Assembly: GCF_024323335.1 (NCBI RefSeq)
Contig: NC_066584.1
Span: forward strand, 273,025,618 to 273,089,617
Length of the DNA: 64,000 nucleotides
Direction: 5' to 3'
Origin: Lathyrus oleraceus
Lineage: Eukaryota; Streptophyta; Magnoliopsida; Fabales; Fabaceae
The notes below the pieces were generated by a model. It searched no databases, was not told the origin of the DNA, and saw only the letters and a list, made by a program, of their open reading frames with translations. Below are positions 21,201 to 32,572 of the stretch, one piece after another. The first letter of the stretch is position 1. Each line of letters begins with the position of its first letter. The translations under genes were made by a program, and so were the position numbers.

Positions 21201-22079
21201 CCCCCTTTTTTATGATGGAAAAACTTGAGACGGTGCATGTGCGTTTGCAATGAAAAGCTCCCCCTGAATGTATGCACCCTACAACTTCATCCAATTTCAT
21301 CTTACTTCTCCCACTTTGACAACATAAAAAAGAAATGAAGAAAGCCATGAGAAGAATCTAAAATTACGCATAAACGAATACAACACACATAAGTGTTTTG
21401 CAAAGATAAGAACATCAATATGATAGCACTCACATAAAATGATTTACATATTGAAAAGAAGTACTTAAACATAAATACAAGACAATAATGCAACAATAGA
21501 ATAAATTGTCCCAACTTATGTCACATAATCACAACACAATCATGAAAAATTAAGGATACAAAGTGAACACAAAATACTTGACATGCTACAAAAATGACAT
21601 GATTACGTGACATACGCCTTTTGGTGCTCCCGAAATGTTGCACACGCATGTGCTCTAGCAAGGCGATAAACAAAGTACCACCACATAAACCGAAAACATA
21701 GATGAAAACATAACAATGACACACAACCAAGGCTATTGTTAACAATGTAACATGTTCAATCATAAATCATGAGAAAAATATATAACAAACCGATGCACCA
21801 ATTACTATATTTTAAGGAGAATGAAGATAGCATAACGTCACTATAAGTATATGAATTGACATATATTAATTAAACATTTTTGGAAGTGATCATACATGAC
21901 ATATCTTATATGTCAAGAACATCCATCATATGGACCATAAACGACGTGCGAAAAGAAAAATCTAACAAAAAACGGAAAATAAAATGATAGTACCTTTCTT
22001 GTGAAATGATAAAGAATGCACTCTTATGAAGTATGCTTGTCAAGAAATGTTATATAGACAAGATATATTCAAAGTGAAT

Positions 22080-23580
22080 TAACATAACATTTAGGTAAGT
22101 GTTGAAATGTCAAGAATTCATAATTTCTGTCAAATGTTAAAGAAGGATTCGGTCGCAAGTGGTTTTGTAAAAATCGGGTTCTTAGTTAGGTTAATGGCAC
22201 TAGTGTTGTCGCGCAAAATCGGAATACAACTTAGTTTTATATTAAAATCAAGTAATTGTTATTTAACAAACAAAATTTGAGCACAACAAGTACGAGCCTC
22301 TACGTATTCCACCTCGTCAGTTGACAAAGCAACTGAAACTTATTTCTTGCTATGCCAATTAAGTAAGGAATTTGAAAATATGTGACAAGTCCCACTAGTG
22401 TTTTTCCTATCTGACTTGCAACTGGAAAAGTCGGAATCAGTGTAACAAACTAAGATACAATCACTCCCTTTGGAATACCAAATCCCATAATTTGAAGTAC
22501 CATAAAGATACCTAAAAGTACGTTTGACGACTTTGAGATGAGATTCCCTAGGGGCCGATTGATATCGGGCACACATACAGACGTTAAACATGATATATGG
22601 CCTATATGCAGTGAGATATAGAAGAGAACCTATCATACCTCTATATTTCTTCACTTCCATATCCTTATCATTTTCGTTCCTTTCCAAGTTATCGTTCATA
22701 GCCATCAGAGTGTTAATCGACTTTACATCAACCATGCCAAATTTATTTAGCAAGTCCTTGCAATACTTAGTTTGACAAACAAATGTGCCTTCATTTAGTT
22801 GTTTGATTTAAAGACCTAGGAATTAATTTAGCTCTCCCATAAGGCTCATTTCAAACTCTCCCTGCATAAGCTTAGAAAATTCTTTGACAAGTTTCATGTT
22901 AGTAGATCCAAAGATAATGTCATCAACATATACTTGTATAAGAAGAGTATCATTTCCATGGCGCTTAATAAAAAGAGTAGTGTCAACCTTTCCCCTTAAG
23001 CACCCTTGATTAATCAAAAACTTGCTTAGTCGCTCATACCAAGCCCTGTGTGCTTGTTTGAGGCCATACAAAGTGCATTATAATTTGAACACATGATTGG
23101 GATACTCGTAATTTTCAAAACCGGGAGGTTGAGCAACATACACCTCTTCATTAATGTAACCATTTAGAAATTCACTTTTCACAACCATTTGAAATAATGT
23201 GAAGTTCTTAGAGCAAGCAAAGAAAAGAAGAAGGTGTATGACCTCAAGTCGGGCGACCAGAGCATTAGTCTCCTCATAGTCAATACCAACCTCTTGGTTA
23301 TATCCTTGAGTGACTAATCGAGCCTTATTCTGGGTTATCACTCCATTTTCATCAAGCTTGTTCCTAAAAACCCATCTTGTTCCTATTACTTGATGATGTT
23401 TTGGATGCGGGACAAGGTCCCAAACGTCATTCCTTTTAAATTGATTTAGCTCGTCTTGTATTGCCATAAGCCAATGCTCATCAAGTAATGCATCTTTAGC
23501 ATTTTTAGGTGACACAAAAGCGAAGTGATAACAAAAGTTACTCATCTTAGAGCGTGTTGTCACGCCTCTTGTGATATATC
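22080..23580 (-). pseudogene. Copia reverse transcriptase and RNase H
   Basis: The RT N-terminal half at 23078-23563 has DVWDLVPHP, TRWVFRNKLDENG and KARLVTQGYNQ. The catalytic YVDDIIFGSTN lies in 22823-23071. RNase H in 22340-22753 has KKYRGMIGSLLYLTA and CYTDSDFSSC, and the later ALSTDEVEYVEA block continues to about 22260. In-frame TAA codons break the link between the RT and RNase H parts near 22800. The substrate is the element's own RNA within virus-like particles. Order relative to integrase is correct for copia. It is non-functional as read. Confidence 0.85.
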
Positions 23581-24720
23581 CAAGAATAAGTAACTAGACT
23601 CTCTTCCTTTTCCTCTTAGTGATCATTATCTTCTACTTTCTCATTTTCATCTGTATGAGGTTGATCAATCCTTTCATCGGCTTCATTGAGAATGTCATAC
23701 GAAGACACATCTATATCATGAAAAGACATACCCTTCCCAACATATTTTGGAAAAGACTCATCAAAAGAAAGATGAGCGGACTCTTCGACAATAAGTAGCC
23801 TCTTGTTATAGACCATATATGTATTGCTAGATTATGAGTATCTGAGGTAGATAGCCTCATCAACTTTAGCATCAAATTTACCTAGATTGTCCTTTCCATT
23901 GTTTAAAATAAAACATTTACATCCAAAGACATGAAGGTGATAAACATTAGGTTTTCTACCTCTAAGTGATTTATAAGGGGTTTTGTTTAGAATAGGACGT
24001 ATCAATATCCTATTAACATAACACTTCATGCTAATAGCATCGGCCCAGAAGTACTTTGGTAAATTACCTTCATTAAGCATCATCCTAGCTAACTCCTCTA
24101 AAACTCGATTTTTACACTCCACAACCCCATTTTGTTGTGGAGTTCTAGGAGCCGAGAAGTTATGCTCAATACCATGTTTCTCAAAATACTTTTCAAAAAG
24201 AAGATTTTCAAACTCTCCTCCATGATCACTTCAAATGGAAACAATTTTCAAATTCGTTTTATTTTGGAACAATCTAGCAAATTGTTTGAAAGTCGCATAG
24301 GTCTCATCTTTACTAGACAAAAACATAACCCAACAAAATCTAGAATAGTCATCAACTATAACAAAGCCATAATATTTTCCACCTAAGCTTTTGGTCCTAG
24401 AAGGACCAAAGAGGTCCATATGAATAAGTTCGAGAGGTCTAGATGTTGAAACGACATTTTTTGATTTAAAAGAGACCTTTGTTTGCTTCCGTGTTTGAAT
24501 TGCTTCACATAGGTGATCTTTTGTGAACTTCATTTTAGGAAGACCAATGACTAGATCCTTTTAGGTTACCTTGTTTAGTAAGTCAAAGTTAATATGAGCT
24601 AAACGTCTATTCCACAACCAAGAGTTTTCACTCATGTAGCAAGACACTTAGTACCAACCAAGGACACGTCATCTAAATTTAGAATATAAGTATTATTGAC
24701 TCTTAAGCCCTTAAACACAC
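23581..24720 (-). pseudogene. Copia integrase and GAG-pre-integrase part
   Basis: From right to left, a GAG-pre-integrase block with RRLAHINFDLLNKVT (near 24560-24620) leads into PLELIHMDLFGPSRTKSLGG (24231-24533). Then come SDHGGEFEN (near 24200) and PQQNGVVECKNRVLEELARM. Together these supply the D-D-E triad of a retroviral-type integrase. The C-terminal part has FGCKCFILNNGKDNLGKFD (23832-24122). In-frame TGA before SDHGGEFEN fits CGA changed to TGA, and another stop follows LLNKVT. The frame runs up to 24720, where element A begins, and its upstream continuation lies beyond 36799. Confidence 0.85.
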
Positions 24721-26176
24721 TGTCGCAACCTGAAAAATGGAATGCGAAAAAAAACAACCGGTGAAGAAAGACAGGAGAGTCGCCATCGTGCGTTATTTAT
24801 CCCAAAGGAGGGAAAGGAAACGCTCGAAGTAAACCTAGAAAAAGGAAAGGACAAGACAGGGTCTCACAACCAAATCTTGGGTTCGGGAGTCGATTATGCG
24901 AAGGGAAGGTATTAGCACCCCTACGCATCTGTAGTATTCTACGGGATCCACTCTTGTAGTTCTTGTCTAGAGGGTGTGGGTTTATCTAATATGTTATTTA
25001 CTAAAAAAAAGGGTCAAAAGAAAATGACTCGCACGGATGTCGCATCCACTGCATACGTATCTCATCAGAATATGAGAATCAGAGTCTTCGTAGCTCGACT
25101 GCCTAGAGGTTAAGGGTAATTGTGCTCGCTAAGACATCGCGTCTTATGCCTACGTATCTCATCTGGAATGAGAATCAGACAAGCCGTAGTTCGGCTAACT
25201 ACGGGGTTATGGATTGGGTTTTGGACGAACGACGTTACTACGCAATCTACCGGATGCTCGACCTTTGGAGACTTACTCGCCTGTAGTAGAAGGAGTTAAC
25301 GTGTTGCTTTGGGTTTTAGGGTTTGGGGGATGCTCAAGGGCAAAAGGGCGGTCCTCGACGAAGGAACCGCGCTACCTGTGGGGATACGAACACATACAAA
25401 ACAAACATGCATAAAGTAAATGAGCCAACAAGGCAATCAGAATAAATCTCCCAAATGGTATCCCACGAGTAAAGTGGAATATCCAGCGAGCTATCCCTGC
25501 AAAAGTCATGTGAGCCTTCACAAAAACTCAACAAAAGGGTTAGTGAAACACGATAAGGATTAAGCATTCAAGGCATTATTTATACATTCATATACATTTA
25601 AAACCAGTGGGAAAAAACCTAATGAAATTCATCCATCATACCTCATACATTCAGATGATCCAAATTAAGAGCATAAAGGTAATGGGAATAAGGGAAAACC
25701 TGATTGGAGAGCTTGATTGAAATTGAGTTGCACCCGTGAGGTTTACAAAACAATCTTTAGGGTTTATGTGAGGCATAGGTGATTCTGTGCAGTTGAGTTC
25801 CCTTCAGGGTTTGGAGGCTGCTCTGAGTTCTCTGTCAGGTTTCTCTCCAGGTTTTGTGTAGGGTTTTGTTCCAAGGAAACCTCAGAGTATTTTGCTTCCC
25901 TTCCTTTTTCTCAAGTGAAGCCTTGGTATTTATAGACTGAATTTCATGGCTTTGTGGGCTCAAATGAGAGAGACCCAAGTCCAAATTTTTTTCTGTTATA
26001 TTTTATTTTATTTATTTAGTTATTTAATTATAATTTTTTTTTCGTTTTTTTTTTCGTTTTTTTTAAATGAAGTTTCTTGGATCTGATTCTGATTGACATG
26101 ATGAAATGCAATATGAAATGTTAAATGACCTAAAAATGAATGCATGAATGAGGAGGGTAAATTTTGGGGTGTTACA
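24721..26176 (-). repeat. 3' LTR of element A
   Basis: On the element strand it starts TGTAACACCCCAAAATTT and ends TTCAGGTTGCGACA. It differs from the other LTR by about a dozen bases in the terminal 240 bp, and by little elsewhere by eye, so the insertion is fairly recent but not new. TATA box TATAAATACC lies on the minus strand at 25925-25935. Confidence 0.9.
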
Positions 26177-26190
26177 GCTGCCCCTATTCA
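26177..26190 (-). other. Polypurine tract of element A
   Basis: On the element strand GAATAGGGGCAGC ends directly before the 3' LTR start TGTAACACC, the expected site for plus-strand priming. Confidence 0.7.
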
Positions 26191-26339
26191 GTCATCAGCT
26201 AACCCGAGCAGGATGAAAGCGAACAGCTTATCAGACAAACAGGGCGAGCTGTGATTGAATACCAAAGACGGGCCGAAAATTTGCGCTCCGAGAACACCAC
26301 AAAAATGCTGAAATACACCGCGCTGTTTATTTCTCTTCC

Positions 26340-28095
26340 GATCCTCTAGCTGAATCTGAATTAGTCTTTTGACTTAATCTGGAGTTTTGATCCTCTGGCT
26401 GAATCTATACTCAATTTAGTCCTCTAGTTGGATGTTAATTTTGATCCTCGGGCTGGATACGGTTTCAATCTTCTGGCTAGATCTTCTTCGATCTTCTGGC
26501 TAGATCTTCTTCGATCTTCTGGCTAGATCTCCTTTGTTTTGATTCTCTGGCTGAATCTATTTTCTTTGATTCTCTGGCTGAATCTACTTCGATCTTCTGG
26601 CTAGATTTGAATTGTTTCGATTCTCTGGCTGAATCTATTTTCTTTGATTCTCTGGATGAATCTACTTCGATCTTCTGGCTAGATCTGAATTGTTTCGATT
26701 CTCTGGCTGAATCTATTTCCGGTCTTCGGGCTAGACCTGACTTCGATCTTCTGGCTAGATCTACTTCGATCTTCTGGATAGATCTCCTTTGTTTCGATTC
26801 TCTGGCTGAATCTATTTTCGATCTTCTGGCTAGATCTACTTTGTTACGATTCTCTGGCTGAATCTATTTTCGATCTTCTGGCTAGATCTACTTTCTTGCG
26901 ATTCTCTGGCTGAATCTATTTTTGGTCTTCGGGCTAGACCTGACTTTGATCTTCTGGCTAGATCTGGATTGATCTTCTGGCTAGATCTGTTCTTGGTTTC
27001 GATTCTCTTGCTGAATCTATTCTCGGTTTTCGGGCTAGACCTGACTTCGATCTTCTGGCTAGATCTACTTCGATCTTATGGCTAGATCTGGATTATTTTG
27101 ATGATAAATTCCCATCATCAGGATCTCGCATCTGAGGCATGCGCTGGTTGACTCTCTTTCGAAATCTGCGCCCAATCTTCATGTTAGATATGCAGCTTCG
27201 AGGGTATCCCACTTCTGGGCTTCGTACATATTCTTCAGGCTAGAACATGTTATAACGACTCTTCGATTAGACTTTGTTTTTAAATTGCAATTCGCGGGCT
27301 GGATCCGGTTGATTTCCCGTTGAGCTGTCAATCTACTCCTCTGGCTGGCTTGCTGGGGAAATAACGCTTGTATGCGACTTCACTGGGGAATCTTCAAATT
27401 GAGCCTTAGGCTGACTCTTGGGAAAATGATTCTCAGGCTGAATCTTCAAAAATGACCCTCATGCTAGATCACGGAAAAATGATTCTCAGGCTGAATCTTC
27501 AAAATGACCCTCAGGCTGGATCACACACACTCGATCCTCTGGCTGGATCTTTGGAAAACGATTCTCAGGCTGAATCTTAGAAAATGACACTTGATCCTCT
27601 GGCTGGATCACACACACTCGATCCTCTGGCTGGATCTTTGGAAAACGATTCTCAGGTTGAATCTTAGAAATGACCCTCAGGCTGGATCTCTAGAACAACG
27701 ATTCTCAGGCTGAATCTTCAAAAATGACCCTCAGGTTGGATCACTGGAAAACGATTCTCAGGCTGAATCTTCAAAATAACCCTCAGGCTGGCTCACTGGG
27801 AAACGATTCTCAGGCTGAATCTTCGAAATTGAACCTCAGGCTGGCTCACTGGAAAACGATTCTCAGGCTGAATCTTCAAAAATGACCCTCAGGCTGGATC
27901 ACTGGAAAGCGATTCTCAGGCTGAATCTTCGAAATTGACATTTGATCCTCTGGCTGGATCTCTGGAAAACGATTCTCAGGCTGAATCTTCGAAATGACCC
28001 TCTGGTTGGATCACTGGAAAACGATTCTCAGGCTGAATCTTCAAAATGACCCTCAGGCTGGATCACTCACACTTGATCCTCTGGCCGAATCTCAT
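26340..28095 (-). repeat. Hairpin-unit tandem array in element A 3' UTR
   Basis: Dozens of short units share a 7-base centre TCTGGCT, TCAGGCT or TCGGGCT flanked by complementary 5-base arms. The variants on the plus strand are GATTC/GAATC, GATCT/AGATC, GGTCT/AGACC and GATCC/GGATC. From 26340 to 27100 the units follow at about 24 bp. From 27420 to 28090 a longer unit of about 50 bp carries two hairpins. The array lies between the integrase remnant and the polypurine tract, the place where Tat/Ogre elements carry hypervariable tandem repeats. No coding potential. Confidence 0.9.
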
Positions 28096-28199
28096 GACTT
28101 TGGTTGTAAAGTAATTCTTCAGTCTGCTTTGAAGGACCTGTTTATCAGCTTATGTGTATGCTTGATATGATATGCATGCGAATGCGAATGTTATGCATG

Positions 28200-29466
28200 G
28201 TGTAAAAAAGAAAAAAAGAAATCTGCTTGGGGAAGCAACTCTGGTAGGGAGCAGATCGCTGTATCAATCCTTGAATTCTCTGTGGGGAACGATCCGTCTG
28301 CCGGGACCGGGCAGCCACCGAAAATAAATCGGCCTTTTTTGAAAAGTTGACCTTGCTGGGGAAGTATCAACTATGGAAACTTTGCTTGGCGAGGCTCTGT
28401 GAGGAGAGTCTGTGAGGAAAGCACTTCTTGGGGAAATGTCGTAGGGATCGACCCTTGTTGGGGATATGAACTTGCTAATCGTCCTCAAGCTGGGGATTAG
28501 AACAAATCTGTTAGAAATAATCTGCTGGGGGAATGAGATGAACACTGGGAACACCAACCTCTTATTTGTTGGGTATGCAACTACTCCGCTGTTGCTGGGA
28601 AGATACAGTCTGGTACTGATAATTCCGATGGGGATATACAGTCTGGATACTGTCAACTCTACTGGGGATAGGCTTTGCTGAGGATAGACTTTGTCAACCG
28701 CTTGGGGATGAGGATTCACGGCTTGGCATCCGGTTCCTGTGACCTGTAACCAAAAAATACACGTATGCCCCGGGGGATTACTCGGTTTGAATTCACCGTC
28801 CGGGATTAAGCACATTCAAAGCAATTTTAAATGTTTTCCTGTGCAAATCATCTGCAAAAGCCACCATTATATTCAGATGCAATATGTTTCCTCAATAATT
28901 CAGACATCTTTTGCAAACAAACTGATAAATGAAAAATAAAGAGGCTTTTTAACTGAATTATTCAACTTTTGTTGGTTGAAAAATTTGTGCTAGGAATAGG
29001 CGAGTACATCAGGAAGCTGATCCCTGGAAAGAGGCGATCGCTATAAATTGAACAAGAGAAACTATCCTAATGGCAATGTGGAAACGGGGTCCCACCGAGT
29101 TTCGACTCTGCTATGGCTCGTATGTCCTCAAGACGCTCTGCTCATCTTGCTTTTTGAAGTGGATGATTAGTCGATCTTTAACCTTCGAAGATTGCCGGAT
29201 TGAATGAAACGGTGATGGAACACAGGTGAACTCAGACTGCAGTCATTCGCTTATTCCCTAACTTTTGCGTGGATCGCCCTTTTGGGGTTTCAATCCACCG
29301 GGATACCCTTTTTTGCCTGAGCCGCCCTTTCGGGTTTTCGACTCACCGGGTGTACATTTTTTTATTTTTTATATCCCTAATTTTTGCCCGAACCTCTTTG
29401 TTCTTTTTTTTGGTTCATCGGGATGCCCTTTTTTGCCTGGACTCTTCTTTTTAATGTCCAGCGGGT
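28200..29466 (-). other. Remainder of element A 3' UTR
   Basis: 28230-28760 has scattered GCTGGGGA words, the complement of the TCCCCAGC words in element B's 3' UTR at 61700-62400. 29270-29460 is the reverse-complement counterpart of 60640-60850 in element B, with shared words such as CCGGTGGATTGAAA. 28760-29260 shows nothing recognisable. The 183-codon minus-strand frame at 28264-28815 crosses the repeats and has no domain. Confidence 0.65.
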
Positions 29467-30035
29467 CTATTTTATGCGAAGTATTTTTTTAACTGCGTCT
29501 GAGTTGACAGGGGACGGGAAGTCTTCGCCATCCATGGTTGTTAGCATCAAATCTCCGTTAGAGAAAAACTCTTTTAACCACGTATGGACCCTCATAGTTC
29601 GGTGTCCATTTGCCCCTGTGATCTGTGTTGGGAGGAAGAATTCTTTTGAGTACCAATTCTCCGACTCGATACTCCCGAGGGCGCACTTTCTGATCAAATG
29701 CTCTCTTCATCCGTCTCCGATATAGTTGGCCATGGTATATAGCTGTTAGTCTCTTTTCCTCAACTAGGCTCAGCTGATCGTATCGAGAACGGACCCATTC
29801 TGCTTTTTCCGGCTTCATTGTTGGTGCAGGGAAAAGTTATTCTGACACAAAATGGCATATGAACCCCCTCCGGTGTGATCAACACTGCACCAACTCCGCG
29901 ACCATTGACGTTGACCGCCCTATCAAACATCATAATCCATTTGGATTCAGGGTCAGGCCCCTCCTCCGGGAGTGGTTCCTCGCAATCTTTCGATTTGAGA
30001 AACGTGATGTCCTCATCAGGAAAGTTGAACCTCAT
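29467..30035 (-). pseudogene. Element A second RNase H remnant joined to integrase C-terminus
   Basis: From the right, PEEGPDPESKWIMMFDRAVN begins the extra RNase H domain that Tat/Ogre elements carry after RT-RNase H. It breaks off at about 29820, where CTNNEA would normally lead into the domain's catalytic middle. Directly after it the integrase C-terminal region reads EKAEWVRSRYDQLSLVEEK, then RPREYRVGELVLKRILPP and GKWTPNYEGPYVVKR. It ends around DGEDFPSPVNSDAVKK. The zinc-binding and D-D-E parts of integrase are missing. A frameshift near 29560 splits the C-terminal part. Confidence 0.8.
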
Positions 30036-30784
30036 AGGTTAGTAATCATCAATCGGTTGCTCGGCAAGATAGTCTGACAGGACACTTCCTTTGATGGCCT
30101 TCTGCGAAGTATATTGGATGTCATACTCTGTCAGTATCATTTGCCACCTAGCAACCCTTCCGGTAAACGCTGGCTCTTCAAAAATATACTTGACTTGATC
30201 CATCTTTGATATCAATAGAGTCGTGTGAGTCAACATATACTGTCTTAGTCGGCGAGCAACCCATGCCAAAGTGCAGCAAGTTTTCTCGAGCAGTGAGTAT
30301 CTTTGTTCACAGTCGGTAAACTTTTTGCTAAGGTAGTATATTGCGTGCTCTTTTCGACCTGACTCGTCATGCTGACCGAGCACACAACCCATTGACCTTT
30401 CTAACACAGTCAAGTACATGATCAACGGTCTTTTCCTTTCGGCCTGTAGACTGGCCCCGACCTTGATCTCTTTCTTGTCGTCCTCGGTACCATGTTGACG
30501 GTCTCAATCACTTCCTGATAACGTGTAATAGCTCGGTCCTCCTGTTTCAACAACCTGGCTAACTCCTCAGGCAATTCACAATCTTCCTCAGCCCCTTCTT
30601 CGGCTTGATAGATAGGATTGTCGAAGTCATACTTGGCCATAGCAGTGTCGTTAGCAGTGAGATCCGGGTGATCAGTTTTACGAGGTGTTTTTTGGAAAGA
30701 AAAACGAAAAAGAAACATGAAAAAGAAACATTGTCGTTTTTGTAAAAGTAAACTGAAAGAAAGAGAACACAAAATTGTTTGCAA
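30036..30784 (-). pseudogene. Element A RT N-terminal leader fused to RNase H by deletion
   Basis: The pol N-terminus around YDFDNPIYQAEEGAEEDCEL (30422-30784) stops at TGA 30422-30424. A shifted frame starts there with MYLTVLERSMGCVLGQHDE, which is late RT/RNase H sequence, and runs to 30039. All RT catalytic motifs, including the YVDD box, are missing, so a deletion of the RT core with frame loss occurred near 30425. The RNase H part keeps KEHAIYYLSKKFTDCEQRY and WQMILTEYDIQY. Confidence 0.8.
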
Positions 30785-30915
30785 AAGCTGTCCTTTATTG
30801 ATGATGAAAATAATTGTGAAATGTAACTAAATGGATGGCCCTATAGATGAGTCATTACACCTTGGTCAAAGTGTAAGACTTTATTATGCATGTGATAAAA
30901 GGAAAACAATAAAAA

Positions 30916-32572
30916 TTACTTCTTCAGTAGAGTAAACCGGACGACTTTTTCAGACGACCAATTGTCGAGCTTTTCTCCTGGGACACACGGGCGAATCCAG
31001 CTATCTAAGTTACAGTCGCTGTCAGCCTTGTCTTCATCTGCAGCATTGACGGTGTGGGGAGAAACCAAACCCCCGCTGGAGAAAGTACCGGCTTCATTCT
31101 TCTGAGACCCCGCCGTAAACCCCAATCCAAACTTGTCTTCTTTGATGACTGGCTCCATGAATTTGCCCCAGCCTTGGGCATTACCAGCTTTAACCACTTC
31201 AACAACTTGCTTGTATGAAGAGATAGAAGTCCCGACCTTCTCAGACTCAGGTGAAAAGACAACTTCGGGCACGACCTCACTGATGTTTATAGTTTTGAAG
31301 CCCTGACACAGCATCTCATGCATCTCGCCATCCATCTCCACATACTTAAACGTAGATAGGTGGCTAACAAAAATATCCTCTTCACCACAAACAATGACGA
31401 TCTGACCTTCTAGTCCATATTTGAGCTTTTGGTGGAGAGTAGAAGTAACAGCACCGACATCGTGAATCCAGGGCCGACCTAGCAAACAACTATAGGCAGG
31501 CTGGATATCCATCACATAAAAGGTACTCTTGAATACCTGCGGTCCAATCTTAACTGGCAACTCAACTTCGCCACAAACAGCTCGCTTAGAGCCATCAAAA
31601 GCCCTCACAACCAAATTACTCGGCCTCAGGGTGGCGTCATCGCAATCCAACTTCGTTAAGGCTTTCTTTGGGAGAACATTCAAAGAAGAGCCTGTATCAA
31701 CCAAAACATGGGAAAGCACCGTCCCTTTGCATTCCATTGTGATATGCAAGGCTTTGTTGTGATTCCTGCCCTCAGACGTCAGGTCATAATCGGTGAAACC
31801 TAGCGCATGGCTAGTGTGTACATTCGAAACTACCAACTCTAGCTGGTTAACCGTTATCTCTGGTGGAACATAGGCCATATTCAGTACTTTCAACAAGGCT
31901 GTTCTGTGTGCCTCAGAGCACATCAATAGTGAGAGAATGGAGATCTTTGAGGGTGTCTGATTTAGCTGGTCGACTACCTTGTAGTCACTTTTCTTGATAA
32001 TCCTCATAAACTCATCCACTTCCTTCTCGAATGCGGTCTTAGGAGGAGCTTCCTTGGTAGTAACCTCTTCGGTGGATACCTGTTTTCCTTTAGCCTTGGC
32101 AGCTGCCTCAGCTTCAGCATTTGTGCGCAATGTTGATGGTGCAAATAGGCGTCCACTGCGAGTGAAGCCAATCAATTCCTCCAACATTGTCTACAACGGA
32201 GCTATCAATGTCAATGTCTTCTTCGTTAACTTTCTGCCCCTGGCAGTAGATATCAGCCCCATAGTGCCACGGGATAGCACTGTCTTTCTCATACGGAACA
32301 GGTCCTGGTACCGTGATGGTGACCGGACCAATCAAAGTCGGTTGAGGGTTGTCAGAGTAAATTGGTGCTGGACTTTCTGGGAAATATATTGTCATCGGAG
32401 CGGGTCTCTCGGGAACATATATTTCTTCAGGAGTGAAATAAAACGTTACTGTCGACACATCATTCTTCACTGGACGAGTCTGATCGAACTGAAGACAACC
32501 TTCATCTATCAGTTGCTGAATACCCCTTCTCAAACTATCACACCGTTCTCGGTGTCTTGACAATTTCTGCAT
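30916..32572 (-). pseudogene. Element A protease region of gag-pro
   Basis: The 423-codon frame at 30916-32187 contains HVLVDTGSSLNVLPKKAL, an intact retropepsin active site (DTGSS), and CLLGRPWIHDVGAV, the usual second hydrophobic-Gly motif. Upstream, 32114-32572 lies in another frame and holds RRGIQQLIDEGCLQFDQ. Two frameshifts (near 32560 and 32170) therefore separate gag from protease. The frame ends TLLKK and stop at about 30916. Element B shows a homologous end at 58501. In Ogre elements a spliced intron is known between pro and RT, and the pyrimidine-rich stretch at 30700-30915 would fit it. Confidence 0.85.

Noticed and set aside
21139..21763. Possible env-like ORF between copia RNase H and 3' LTR
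   Set aside because: Frames of 69-80 codons are Cys/Phe-rich noise without the acidic or coiled-coil features seen in env-like proteins.
26340..28095. Regularly spaced palindromic repeats that look CRISPR-like
   Set aside because: The DNA is plant nuclear, the units are contiguous variants without unique spacers, and they lie inside a retrotransposon UTR.
28264..28815. 183-codon minus-strand frame
   Set aside because: It lies in the 3' UTR of element A, overlaps GCTGGGGA-type repeats and has no recognisable domain.
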